Shown: piece by piece, positions 1 through 11,800 of the stretch
Layout: each line of letters begins with the position of its first letter
Position numbering within the stretch: position 1 is the stretch's first letter
Assembly (NCBI GenBank): GCA_039621445.1
Contig: CP154957.1
Coordinates: forward strand, 39,278,654 to 39,342,653
Length of the DNA stretch: 64,000 nt
Direction of reading: 5' to 3'
Origin: Euglena gracilis
Taxonomy: Eukaryota; Euglenida; Euglenophyceae; Euglenales
Notes under the pieces: generated by a model
Told to the model about the DNA's origin: nothing
The model's database searches: none
The model's input: the letters and a program-made list of their open reading frames with translations, nothing else
Program-made: the position numbers and the translations under genes

Positions 1-59
1 AAAACTGCAAAAACTGCACGGTGCATATTTCCCTCCCTGCCTCCTCCCCACAGCGCAAT

Positions 60-1265
60 GTCGGCTCCCTCAGCCTTCTGGCCTGGTCATCAGCCACCAC
101 GTCTTAGCCGTGGCAGAGCTACCGCCACAGCGCAGGTACGCGCGGTAGAATTGGTTGATGGGCGGGTGCAGGGCGAACGACTCATACGCCGCCCACAGGG
201 GGCATCCCCGGCCCACCCGGCGGGAGGGCGGCCTGAGCGGTGAGTGCCTCCCGGCCAGGCCCAACCCCGCGTGCCCCTTCCTGGGGGCAGATGTGGGGGC
301 GGAAGATGATACGTGCGACCCTCCCACAGGGAGGCAGCCCATCCTCTGCAATCAGTGGGGGGGGGGGGGCTGTTCCATTGCCCGGTGCCGCCGTGCCACA
401 ACCCACCGCTGCCACCGTTCTGGCTGGATCCCCCCCCACCCATGGCGGGGTGCCCCCTGCTCGCCATCTGCTGCTGCTCTGGGGCGGTGAAGCGGTGCGC
501 CTGCCACCGCGGCTGGTGCGCCCAGCCGAGCAGGCTGCGGCGGCGCAGCGAGGGCTTCGTGAGGCGCATGGCCCACGGCGGGGAGGGGGCGGCGGGGCCA
601 CCGGCATGCCTCCGCTTCGGGACACGGTGGCACCGAATCCGGTGCTTCGACTTGGCCAAGCTGGGCCAAGTATGGATGAAGGTTTTTGCGGGAAGGGCGA
701 AGGCCATAGCACCAAGGTTTTAGGTTTGCACAGGAGCCAACCTTGCCGAAGTCAAATATGCAGTCCATGGGGATGCCCACCCCGCAGTGCTGGCACCACA
801 TGGCACTGCATGCACTGCATGATATTGCAGGCCGTTGAACCACTTGGTTTTGCATCATTGGCTTTTTCGGGCCATCAAGGGCAATTCTGGTCGCTTTGTG
901 CAACGTTTTGCCTTTTTGGGCCAATTTTACCACTTCTGGTTAGAAATGTCGAACAATGGCCAAAAAAAATGCCTGCATAGCGTTACATCATTGAAGTTGC
1001 TTGCATGTGGCCCGCAGCGTCACGCGGTGCCATGCAGTGCCGGCACTGCGGGGTGGGCATCCCCCATAAAGAAAGATGGAAAGGTCTGGGGGATAACCGC
1101 ACACGCAGGTGTGTGCATTTCTTTTTGTGTGAAATCCGGGTGAATTGGGGGGTGCCAACACAACACAGGAAACCACCACGCGGGGGCTTGGCCATCAGGC
1201 AGTGGGGCAGAGAGGGAGCGGCTCTCGAGGAGCTCGGCGGGCGAGAAGGTGCCGTACGCCGCCAT
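60..1265 (-). CDS. Unidentified multi-exon gene candidate, 5' part
   Basis: I do not recognise this gene. On the minus strand an ATG at 1263-1265 has a good context (GCGGGATGG) and an in-frame stop just upstream. It opens a frame beginning MAAYGTFSPAELLESRS. Further left on the same strand are exon-like GC-rich frames: a Cys-rich stretch near 740-830 containing CQHCGVGIPMDCIFDFGK, a basic stretch near 440-600, and at about 60-215 a stretch containing CPLWAAYESFALHPPINQF after a plausible CAG acceptor. The gene would continue beyond the window start. Exon borders are not resolved. Copy B preserves the same frames, but over so short a divergence that says little. It could also be non-coding GC-rich sequence. 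Confidence 0.3.
769..1064. repeat. Inverted repeat with 38-bp arms
   Basis: The minus strand of 769-806 and the plus strand of 1027-1064 read almost the same 38 bases (about 34 match; both contain GCACTGCGGGGTGGGCATCC). The loop is about 220 bp. As a result both strands can encode a short C-x2-C peptide. Copy B has the same arrangement. It may be a foldback element or a decayed MITE; no terminal target duplication was recognised. Confidence 0.6.
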
Positions 1266-3259
1266 CCCGCCTCACGGCATGGCAGGAGGGCAGGCGCGGG
1301 CTGCAGGGAAAAGGAGGCCGGGGGCCCAAAGAGGCCGGCAGGTGCTGCAGAATCCCAAGCCCGAGCTCGCCACGGCCGACTGACGGAAATGGAAGCCGCA
1401 GAAAGAATGCAAAGGAGCCGCTGGGAAAACGAATCTGTTTCAGAAATCGACTTCGGTGCTTTGATCCACAGACAGCACTTGGAGACCGAAATCAGACGCC
1501 GGTCCCGGAAACATCATTCAGAGGGCCGGCTTGAGAGACTTCGTTGGGGGGAGGGGGCCTTTGCTTTTTGTCTCTCGGGGGAAAAAAGGAAAATATATGC
1601 ACCATTCGTTCAAAAAAAAATCGGATGGAGAACAAAGAGATGGAATGCCAAATGCTCTCAAATCGCAAAAAAAAAGTTTGGCACGAGAAATGTGAAATTT
1701 CGCAAAATGCAGAACGAGAAATGTGAAAATGTTCGCAGAAATGTGAAAATGCGCTTTCGCTTGGTCAAATCCAAAAAAAAAACGATCCAGAAATACAGAG
1801 TCAACATCCCGTAAATAGCAACGGGATGGTGGCACCGCCCATACTGCCCCCACATCAGAAACAGTCACAAGGCGGGGAGAGGCACGCATAGGAAAGGGCC
1901 GGTGCAGAAGCCTGGGGGCCGAGGCCCAGGGCCCCTCCGCACCAGCCGAGGCTGGGCCGGGCAGGGCAGGGAAGGGCGGCGGGTCAGCATAGAGAAGGGG
2001 GGCTGCCCCAGGCCAGGCCCACAGCCCAAGGGTGGGAATGGCGTCCGGCACAGAGCCCGCTGGCCCCGGCCGCCTTCAATTCAAGGGGGTCTCGGGGCCC
2101 CCGGGGCGGGAAACGGGCGGGAACCGGCCCTTTTCGGGGCTTCTGGGGCCGACCCCTGGGGTGCATCGGCCCCTGGGGTGGAGCCAGCCAGGCCTTACAA
2201 CGCAGCCGGGCAGTTTCGATTTTTTTAAAAAAAACTAACCTGGCCATTCAGGCAGGCAACTCCCCCCCCCCCCGAAGGTGCTCTTTTGGACCGTGGGGGC
2301 GGGGGTGTTCCGGGCACTCATGATGCACAATGAGTGATTGGGGGGGGGTCGTCAATCTCTCAATCACCCACTCCCTGCAACTGGGTCTGCACCCTGTTGG
2401 TTGCACCCCCGGCGGCAATGGAGAGATGGAAGGCAGGGCTGCACAATACGGCCTGGCGGCGGGGGGGGGGGGGGGGGGGACAGGGGGGCCGCGGGGGGGG
2501 GGGGGGGGGGGGGTTGTTTTTTTTTCAGACCCACCACACACATGGGGTTTTGGGTTGGTATCCTGTACCACCTTGGAGGGGGGGGGGGCATAGGGCCCTG
2601 GGCGAGGGAGGGATGGGGTAGTCGGGGTCAGGGGTGGGGGGCAGCCGTACCAGCCGAACATCACGGTCGGCGGGACACGGATGAGCGTGGCAGGGGGAGG
2701 GCCGGCGGGCCTGTGGGGGCGCCGGGGTAAACCGGCTTTGTCAAGGAAGCACAAGCCCATGGCCTCCCGCTTTGGGGCACGCTTGATTCCAGCCGGGGCT
2801 TCCTTGCCCCCCATGGGGCTCTTAAAAGATCCAGAACGGTCAGGGCATAGGGTCCTTGGACATGTGCACCACGGCTGCAGATGCCCTCCCAAAGGGGACC
2901 GTAGCCCACAAAGAACGCGCCAAGACCACATATGAGAGAATGGCTGGTTTTTGAAAATGCACCCCTCCTGTGACGAATTGCACAGCCCTCCACCCCAGAG
3001 GAGCGATGACCAACCCATGTTGGATTTTCTTTCTTTCTCTGTGGACTGGGTGATGCGTGGGCCATCCTGTTTGCCTAAATGACACATGCGAGCGTCCGTG
3101 GGACTGCCCTGCCATTCATGCTTGCAGGCCGGCACAGGCACGCAGACGTTCCACACAGAATTCAAGTTGTGTAAGGCCTGCAGAGCAGCGACCTCGGGCC
3201 AGAGCAAGGATAACGAGGAGGGGCAGGGTCGGTCAAAGACACGCGCGCGCACGAAACGC

Positions 3260-3378
<119 letters not shown>

Positions 3379-3751
3379 GGGCCCCCGGGCCCTGGCGCGG
3401 GGTCCGGGGGTGGCGTGAAAGGCGTGCGGAGCCCATGGGGGGAGCGCCGCCCCCCCAGCACGCACGCACGCACGGGGACCGCCACACACCCACCAGCAGG
3501 CAAGGGAGGGGGGAGGGGGAAGGGGCAGCCCAGCGCGCCAGACAGACGGGCAGCCCCCGGAGGACCGGAGGCCAAGGGAGGGGGGAGGGGGAAAGGGAAG
3601 GGGCAGCCCAGAGCGCCAGACAGACGGGCAGCCACCGGGGGACAGGAGGCCAAGGGAGGGGGGAGGGGGAAAGGGAAAGGCAAGGGAAACCCACGTGGTA
3701 AAAGAGAGAGAGAGAGATAGGTGGGGGACAGACAGGTAGGCAGGCAGGCAG

Positions 3752-3879
<128 letters not shown>

Positions 3880-4829
3880 AAGACGGAGTCCCGCATGCGC
3901 GCACACACATGAGCGCGCTAAGAAAAGGTGTGAAAATGGGGAGGAAATGACCATTCTTGGAAGCTTCTTGGGTTTTCAATTAAAAATTGGATAAAAAAAT
4001 CCAACCCAGCTCGATTTGAATTTTTTTGCCTGTTTGTGCCAGCCGGGTCAGGTCCACCAGCCGGTATTAGCCTTCCGACCCCCAGGGGGGGGGGGGTCCA
4101 GCCAGCGGCTGTTCTTGGCGCCCTCGGGGTATCTTTGCACGCAATACCCACTCCAAAGCCCAACCCCACCCCCCTGGGTGCCAAGAATGACTTCTCGCCC
4201 GGGTGGTGGGCAATACTTCTTTCTCTAAAAAAAAAAGCCTGATTCAGTGACAGAAGGCATTTGATCCCCCCACCACTCACACCCATAGCCCTGCCCCCAA
4301 CCAACACGAAAGACCCTGCCATGGTGTGAACTTCAAACGGGGGATAGGACAACTCGCAATTACAGTAGGGAGAGGTTCCGGCGGCCTGGATGCCCAGGGA
4401 TGTCCTCCTCATCCGCCATTTGTGTCTCCCGCCTGGACAACCTTCCCAATCAAAGCTCTATTAGAGAATACTCTTTTTTTGCAGATAAAACGAAACAAAT
4501 TCTTCAGATGTTCTTAATGCTCTGAAATGTGCTGGTGATGTGTCGTTCCCGGTGTTTGTCTCCTCCCTGTCCTTGCCCACAGAGAACATTGAATTCACAG
4601 TGAACTTTTCTTTCTGGTTTCTGCAACCACTCTTTCTGTTGTACACGTTCTCGGGTGCTGGCGTCGGGCGCAATTCAGGCACGAGACATCAATTGAATCG
4701 AGTTGGAGGGATTTGGGCGGCGAAAAGGCTGATGGCTGGCCCCTTAGAGGGGACTCCCGTCCTGAGAACCGGCACAATGGCCTGTGGTGTGGCTGGGTCA
4801 GAGGTTTTTTAAAACGCTTTTGGAAGGGA

Positions 4830-5240
4830 AGGTCAATTTTGGTGCTCAAAATTTTTCGGGGCTTCGCTCTGAAAATAGAACCAGCTCAGAAAATTTGGGC
4901 TGACTGGAAAGAGGCTCCCGGCTGAACCCCCCTCTGAAAAGAAGTACCCCCAGCTGCAACTGGGCCCAACGGAGTGGAACGGAGTGCCAAAAATAAATTG
5001 CAAAAAAGTGTTCCCAAAACTGCCAATTAAGAAAAAAAACAACAATTTTTTACCTAAAATTTAAAGGCCAGCCAAATTCCAACCCATTTTGCCCATTTTT
5101 GACCCATTTTTTGCGCCGCCAAAATCCATTACTGCCGACTTTCGGGCGGCTGGAAAAAAATTGGACAAAATGAAATATACTCATCAATGGGGTGTCAGAC
5201 TGGAAAAAGGCTGCTGGGTGGCTGAACCCCCCCCCCCGAT
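4830..5240. repeat. Dispersed element, occurrence 1 (copy A)
   Basis: A roughly 400-bp unit ending in the sequence CTGGAAAAAGGCTGCTGG followed by a C run. Its middle has the landmarks CAACTGGGCCCAAC, AAACTGCCAATTA, GGCCAGCC and TTCCAACCCATTTT, which occur in the same order at 12270-12645. The two are clearly related but strongly diverged. The counterpart in copy B is about 46735-47140. It lies between genes. Confidence 0.7.
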
Positions 5241-5873
5241 GGGGTCGAGTTTTCTGAAGCACTGGGGTCACCAAACTGGACCTCAACTCTCCTTGAAATC
5301 ATCCCTGCCACAGGGGAGTCGTAACGGCCGCCGTCATTCATCAAGGACAGAGGAGAAGGTGGGGCTGGACAGAGAGGGGCAGGGAGGGACTTGCAGGGTC
5401 GAGTGGGGGGGCAGTCCCTCCGCAGGACGACGATGGCGAGGGCAAAGGCTGCGGCAGGAGCCAACGGGGTCATGCAGGGTCGTTGGCAGGCGGTCAGCCC
5501 TGCAGAGTTCAAAGTGTGGCACCTCCTTGGCGGGGGGGGGGGGGGGGGGGAGTAATTCAAATGGGGGGGGGCAATCCCTGCACTGAACAAGTGAGAACAG
5601 ATCAGGATTCCAGAAAACGTTCGCGCTGTCCCTGCAAACTCCAACATGCGTTCAAACCTATCAGAGGGATCGTGTTCGGGTTGGGGGTTTGTGACCAGGG
5701 CCAAGGCAGGGTTTGGGTTTGGGTGAGGAATGGGCCGGCGGCGTGGCACTGAATGAAACCGAAATGGGGGCACATTCGGCCGGAACAACCCAGCCGGAAT
5801 TCGGCCAACCGGCGTATCCCATTCCCATCCCTCGGCCATAAGCCCGATTGTATTGGAAACTGTGATGGACTTC

Positions 5874-8800
5874 CTATGCCGAGGCCTGGGCTGTGGGCTG
5901 GACCTGCGCTTCTGCGATGAACGCCACGAACTCCTCCTTCAGGGTCATATACAAAGATTCACTGGACCCACGGGGAGGGGAACTTTTCCATCCACCCATC
6001 CACCCACTCTCGAAACCCCTCCCCCGGGGAGTGAGGTCACACCAATGTTACAGTCCGGACAAAAATGACAGGGAAAAAGTGACAGGAATTCTTGGGGAAA
6101 TCAATAATGAGAAATCCAACATTTCAGGGGAAACGTACTTTTTTTCTCACTTGTAATGAAGATTTTTTTTTCCGGGGAAATGGCAACTCAAATGTTCAAA
6201 ATTGCTCGGTCAAAAATGCTTTTCTGGTGGTCTTTTTTGTGATTTTTCATTACAAAAAAAAGACCCAAAAAATTGCCCAAAAATTACCATGCATCACAAC
6301 CCCATTTTTTGTGAGTGAAATCTGACCCTGAAAATGGCTCCTCCAAAGGGTGTAGAAAAGGTGCAGGTGGAAATGACGGGGGGGGGGGAATGATGGGGAG
6401 TGAGAATTGGGTGATTTCCCATTACTTACGTTTCTCATCATTTTGTCTGGGCTGTAAGTGAATGTCTGGTCATGTACAGTACCACCCCGGCAGGCAGGAA
6501 GAACGCTGCGCCCTCCCGCACCGTGAGCCGCTGGGGTGGATTGGCGCAGTCCCGCACGCAGTACAGCACGTCCGCCGCCCCCTACAGCGGAGGTGTGATT
6601 TCCGTTCGGGGGAAAAACATTTCGCCAATTTCAAACGAGCAAGATGTCAGGGCGGCTTGCAGCTTGATGTGGACAGACAGCACCACAGCCCATTTTGCAC
6701 TCCGTGATTAATAAATGGTGGCATGGTGGCATCCTTACCATTGCTTTTGTGAGCGCAGGTTCTCTCCGAGCTTTTGAGAAAAAGCCCTCAAATGTCCCAC
6801 ACGCATACGTGTAGAACCCCCAAATTAGAACCTGTGGGGTCCTTGGTTTTGGCGACCGAAAAAAAGCCCCCCTTGGAAAGGAACGTATTCAAACAAGCTC
6901 CAAAAGAACCACTTTTTGATGAGTTGTAGGGGCTTTCCATCTTTTGAAATATTACTTGTGGGCAGATTTCGAGATTGAACTTCTGAGGATTCATTAAAAA
7001 ATAGGACCAAATGTCACTTTCAAAAAATACGATGAGTATTATTGATCTTTGGTTCGAAACAAGTTTAGAACCGCCCCTGGAGGGCCTCGAAATTTTTTTA
7101 AATGGGGAAGTGAGGAATGCCGAGGTCACTGTCTTTGGGGGGTTACCTTCTTTTGATTTTTCCTGGGGGCAGTGTCAATGTGCATGCAGACAGCAATAAA
7201 ACCTGAGGCTGAGCAGGAGGGAAGGCAGACCTTCACACACAGCAGGCAGGCTGAGGAGTCCGGCAGCTCGTATGAGGGCAGGGCGGTGTGTATGGAAATC
7301 AGGGGGGGATGCTGCCAAAACCTCACATGTGGAAGGTGGAAATTTTCTGAAGGCGATCAAAAATTGACCATCACCCAAACCTTGCAAAAAAAAACCGTTG
7401 TATTTGGGCCCATCTCGATCCCAGTCCTACCTTTCCACCCCATGAGTCCGGAGAGAAAACAGAAGGGAAGGACGAGGCAGAAGAAGAGCTGGAAGAAGAA
7501 GCAAGGGCCCGTGTCCCTGAAGGACCGTCCTGAACGAGGCGCAGGTCCACTCGCGGCCGGGGGTGTTGGTGAGGTGGATGCGAAGCAGCTTGAAGTCCGG
7601 GTACTCCGGCGGTGGGCAGTACGACGTGAAGGGCCCCTGGGATGGTGGGCCAACAGGCTTCTGTTCAAAACCCCCGGGGGTTGGTGCGGACCCACCTGCC
7701 CCCCTTTGGCGCAAAGTGAAGAAGAAAAAAAGAGAGAGAGAGAGAGACCCGCACGGCGGCATCACTTGGGTCGCCCTTCTCCCCAAAAGAGGCAGCGCTT
7801 CAAGCCGGGCCATGTGGGGCCCAATACAAAATGAAACTTCGGATTTCCAACAGCTCGCCTTTGGTTCCTGGGGCCCCTGCAATCCCAAGGGAGTTTGGAA
7901 AAGAGCCAGCACCCGAAGGCCATTGTCAAATAGTGACTGTTTGTACAAGGGAACTTTTACGTTTACGGGTGGGAGCAGCAAGTAATTGGCAAATCAAGGG
8001 GGGAACCTCACAGGGGAAGCGTGCTTCTATCCATTTATTTGTTTAGTACTGGTTTACTTGCAGTCCTGCACAAACTTCTGTTGGGGTGTACCTCTGTGTT
8101 TGGGCGGAAGATGTGGACGTCCTGTGTGTCGTAGGACAGCATCGCCCCCAGCACGTGGACGTCCTTGAACTTCGGCGTCAGCCCCGCCCGCACCACGTTG
8201 TCGCTGCGCGCCATGACCTCCACTGCGTCGCCGCTGACATACGCGTGCGGCTCGTTGGCAGCCAGGAAGAGTCCCTCCCCTGGGACAGGGTTCGATATCG
8301 GGGCGGGTGGGGGGGAGCCACCTGACAGCGCACAGCCGAAATGAAGTGAAACCCATTTTTTTGACGGCAGAAAGTAGCAGGCCGATAATCTATTAATTTG
8401 TGAATCTGTCTGTCTGTTACCTTTGGGGCCATTCTCGGGGCCAAGGTTCAGCAGGGCCATGTGGTCATACCCCATATTCAGCTGTGCATTTGAATTCTGG
8501 TCAACGTTTCATGATCGTGAATGGAAAGGCCCCGTGCCCACCCTCATTGCTGGGGACGGACTTCATGCCAAAGTTTTTGGCGTTTTGGGGCATCTTTTTT
8601 GAACAAAAATTTGGCTCACAACCGCCTGACCTAATTCTTGTGAGCACCTGCTCACACAAAAGCAGGGCAGGGGTATTGGGAACGGATTTGGATGGAGGAT
8701 CATACCATAGGGCCAGATTGCCAGAGGTCAAAATGGGCATCCCTCAGGTTGCCATTTAGGATCCAGGACCATGGTGAAAATGGACACAAACCATTTCATT

Positions 8801-11800
8801 ATCCCCTTCCACGAAAACCATTTCGGGCAATAATTTGTCAAATTGCTGAAAAAAATTCGGCTTGTGAAGCACCAGGAAGAAAATTTTGACATTTTGGGGG
8901 GTCCAGGGTAACCCCCAAGTCAGTGTGGACTCCAGGAGGGGTGGTCTGAACAAGCCTGCCATCAAAAAAAAATATGTGCATTTTCTCCAAGTGTGCACAA
9001 AAATGCGCACACTTGGAAAAAATGTGCAAAAATGTGCAAATCTGAGAGAAAACGCTCAAGAATATGAATATGCAAAATTACCCAAAAAACAAATGCAAAT
9101 AGGGCACCAAATTTACAATCATATGGATTTTTGAGGAAAATGACATTTTCAAATATAAAAAACCTACAAAAAAAAAAAAAAAAAGCGAAAGATTGGGTAA
9201 ACCACAGGAAAAAATGTGAAAAAAAACAAAAAAAAAAAAAAAATGCTGAAAAAAAGTGCAAAAAATGCTCATTTCTGTAAAATTTGAAAAGATGCACAAA
9301 AAAAGTGCGAAAAATGTGAAGGAAAAAAAAAGCGAAACAAATCCCCCCACATAGATTCAGTTAGTGGCCCCAGGGGGGGGCATTTTTTCCAAGCCCAAGC
9401 CCAAGCCCACCAACCCACTATTTTGCTGAAAAAAAACCCACACACCCACCCCACACAAACATGACCACCCGGGGGGGGGGGGGGGAAATTTACCAGTGTC
9501 AAATGAACTTATGGTCTGGACCCCCTTGCGGTCCAGGAAGGGGGGTGGGGGGACCACCTAAAGCCCCGATACCCTCCTAATATCAAAGCCAACCATGGCG
9601 CTACATCAATGGGCCGATGCAAAGGGATTCAGAGGGGCAAAACGTCCCTCGTTGCACCGGTGGCACTGAGGGGGGATCTGACTGAGAATAATTGCCGACG
9701 GGAACAATTCTGTCAGGAAAAAATATTGGAAGAAACCTTAAAAATGCCAGAAAAACTCTAGACGCCTGCTTTAAAATGGCCGGTAAAAATTCTCGACGGA
9801 AAAATCTCGTCAACCAATTTTTCAAGGAAACCCATCAGAATTCACATCAAAAATTTGAGGTTTTCCCAAAGCAATCCAAACCTCCAAATTGCAAAATAAA
9901 GCAAAGAACGTATTCTTTCATTTTGGATGATCAATTTAGGTCATTTGGAGCAAAAATGCATTTAAAAATCGGTGCAAAACGCCTAAGCAAAATTTTGGGC
10001 GTTCACTGGAAGAAATTGGGTTTTGTTTAAATTTGCTGGGAAAAAATCCTGGACGGATCCTTAAAATGGCAGGAAAAATCCTGAAAATTCCGTCCAGAAT
10101 TTTTTACACACCAATTTTTCCCGTTCAAATCCCCCCCCCCCCCCGGTATGGGCAAGCTGCTGAGTTCTTGCAGGTCCTCGAAAATGTTTCCATTTTCAAA
10201 CCAGGGGCTTCATGTTGGGTTTGTGTCCCGTCACCCATGGGCCCAACAACCAAGGTGGGCACCTGGGCTCAGGGTCACAATGTTGAGGAAGAAGACTTGG
10301 AAGCAGCCGCCGTCGCCAGGGTACTGCTGGACCAGGTCGAGGAAGGTCGACATGGCGAAGTCCAACGTGAGGGGCCTGGGGGGGGGGGGGGGGGACAGGC
10401 ACTGGGCGGGGAGTGCAGTGGGGGTGGGTCATGTCCATGGGTAGGCGAGGGGCTGGGGGGGGGGGCGGCAACTAAATGCGCCAAGTGCATCCATCGTTTT
10501 CGATGTGTTCAAGTGGCAGAGAAGTGGAGGGGAGGGGTCAACGGTCTCTCTCCGGGACGCCTCGGAGGTGCGGCGGGACACCTGAGGCGGAGCCGAGCCG
10601 CCAGCGACTCGATCTGCTGCCGCACTCGCTCCTCGTCGCACTCCAGCAGCTGCACGTACACCACCTTGAGGGCAGCCTGCAGCCGCCGGAAGGCCCACCG
10701 CAAACCCGCAGTCCAGCCCACAGAGCAGCCACGGCCCCACCCGAACGCCAGTGTGCACACGCTGGCTGATACACGCACGTGCCACACGCAGGGCACGCGT
10801 GGGGCGTGTGACCCGTTCGGCGGGGGCCGGACCTTGCGGGCCTCCTCGGAGGTGCCGGGGTCCGCCAAGGTGCGGCCCAGGTGCTCCACCGCCTCGGGGG
10901 AGACGAGGGCGGCCAGCTCTCCGATGGTCCGCAGGTAGTGGGCGATCTGGGGCAGCGGCCGGAAGCTGCACATCGCCTGTGTGGGAGGTGTGAGAGGGTG
11001 GGGGGCAGGGCGGTCCTTAAGCAAAAAAAAAAAAAAATCCCGTCCCGGCACAGCCGAGAAATTTTTTTGAAAATCCATGACCGAAAAGTGGCCGTATTTT
11101 GCCCGAAACGGGTCGACTTCGGGAAAAAAAGTGATTCCTGGCACTTTTGGAACATCGCCCATCCGCCCATAGCGTCAAAAAATGCGTTTTTCGACTTTTT
11201 GGTTTTCGACCCCCGTTCAAGTCCCGGTCGATCCTTGGTCGGGGGGGCGGTCCTTAAGGGGCGGTCCTTAACGAAAAAAAAAAAACTTCCCGTCCCTTAT
11301 GGACCGCCCTGGTGGGGGGTGGGGGTTTGGGGGGTTTGGGGGGGGGGGGCGTGGGAGGATTTGTGGACGGGGAAGGTTCTGTTTTCTGTTGGGAAAATAT
11401 TTGGCGGATTTTGGAAATGCCGGGGGGGGGATCTGTGAAGCCACGTTACTGCAGAAATCCAGAAAGGCTGGAAATTTGGAAATTTGACAAAAATTCAAAA
11501 ATCGGAGATTCCATGAAATCAAATTACAAGGAAATCTCCAAAAGAGGATAAATACCCCTATTATACATGTTATTAGAGAGAACCAACCCATCGACATTAA
11601 AGGGCAGCCAAGACAACTGAAAACTGGCTTGGCAGGTATCGGATTTGCCATTCTCACCACGTTTGGTTATTGATTTGGGTTCATAATAAGAGCAGCTAAG
11701 GGTTTGGAGAGTCGCATTCGGGGTCCCAGATAGATTTAAACCAAATTTTGGTCAAATTTGGGCCTCACTTTAAAGCACATTTTCGGCGAAAATCGGCGAA

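Noticed and set aside
1005-1814. 269-codon plus-strand frame with a C-x2-C motif
   Set aside because: It runs into A-rich intergenic sequence, overlaps an exon-like minus-strand start, and its Cys motif is one arm of an inverted repeat.
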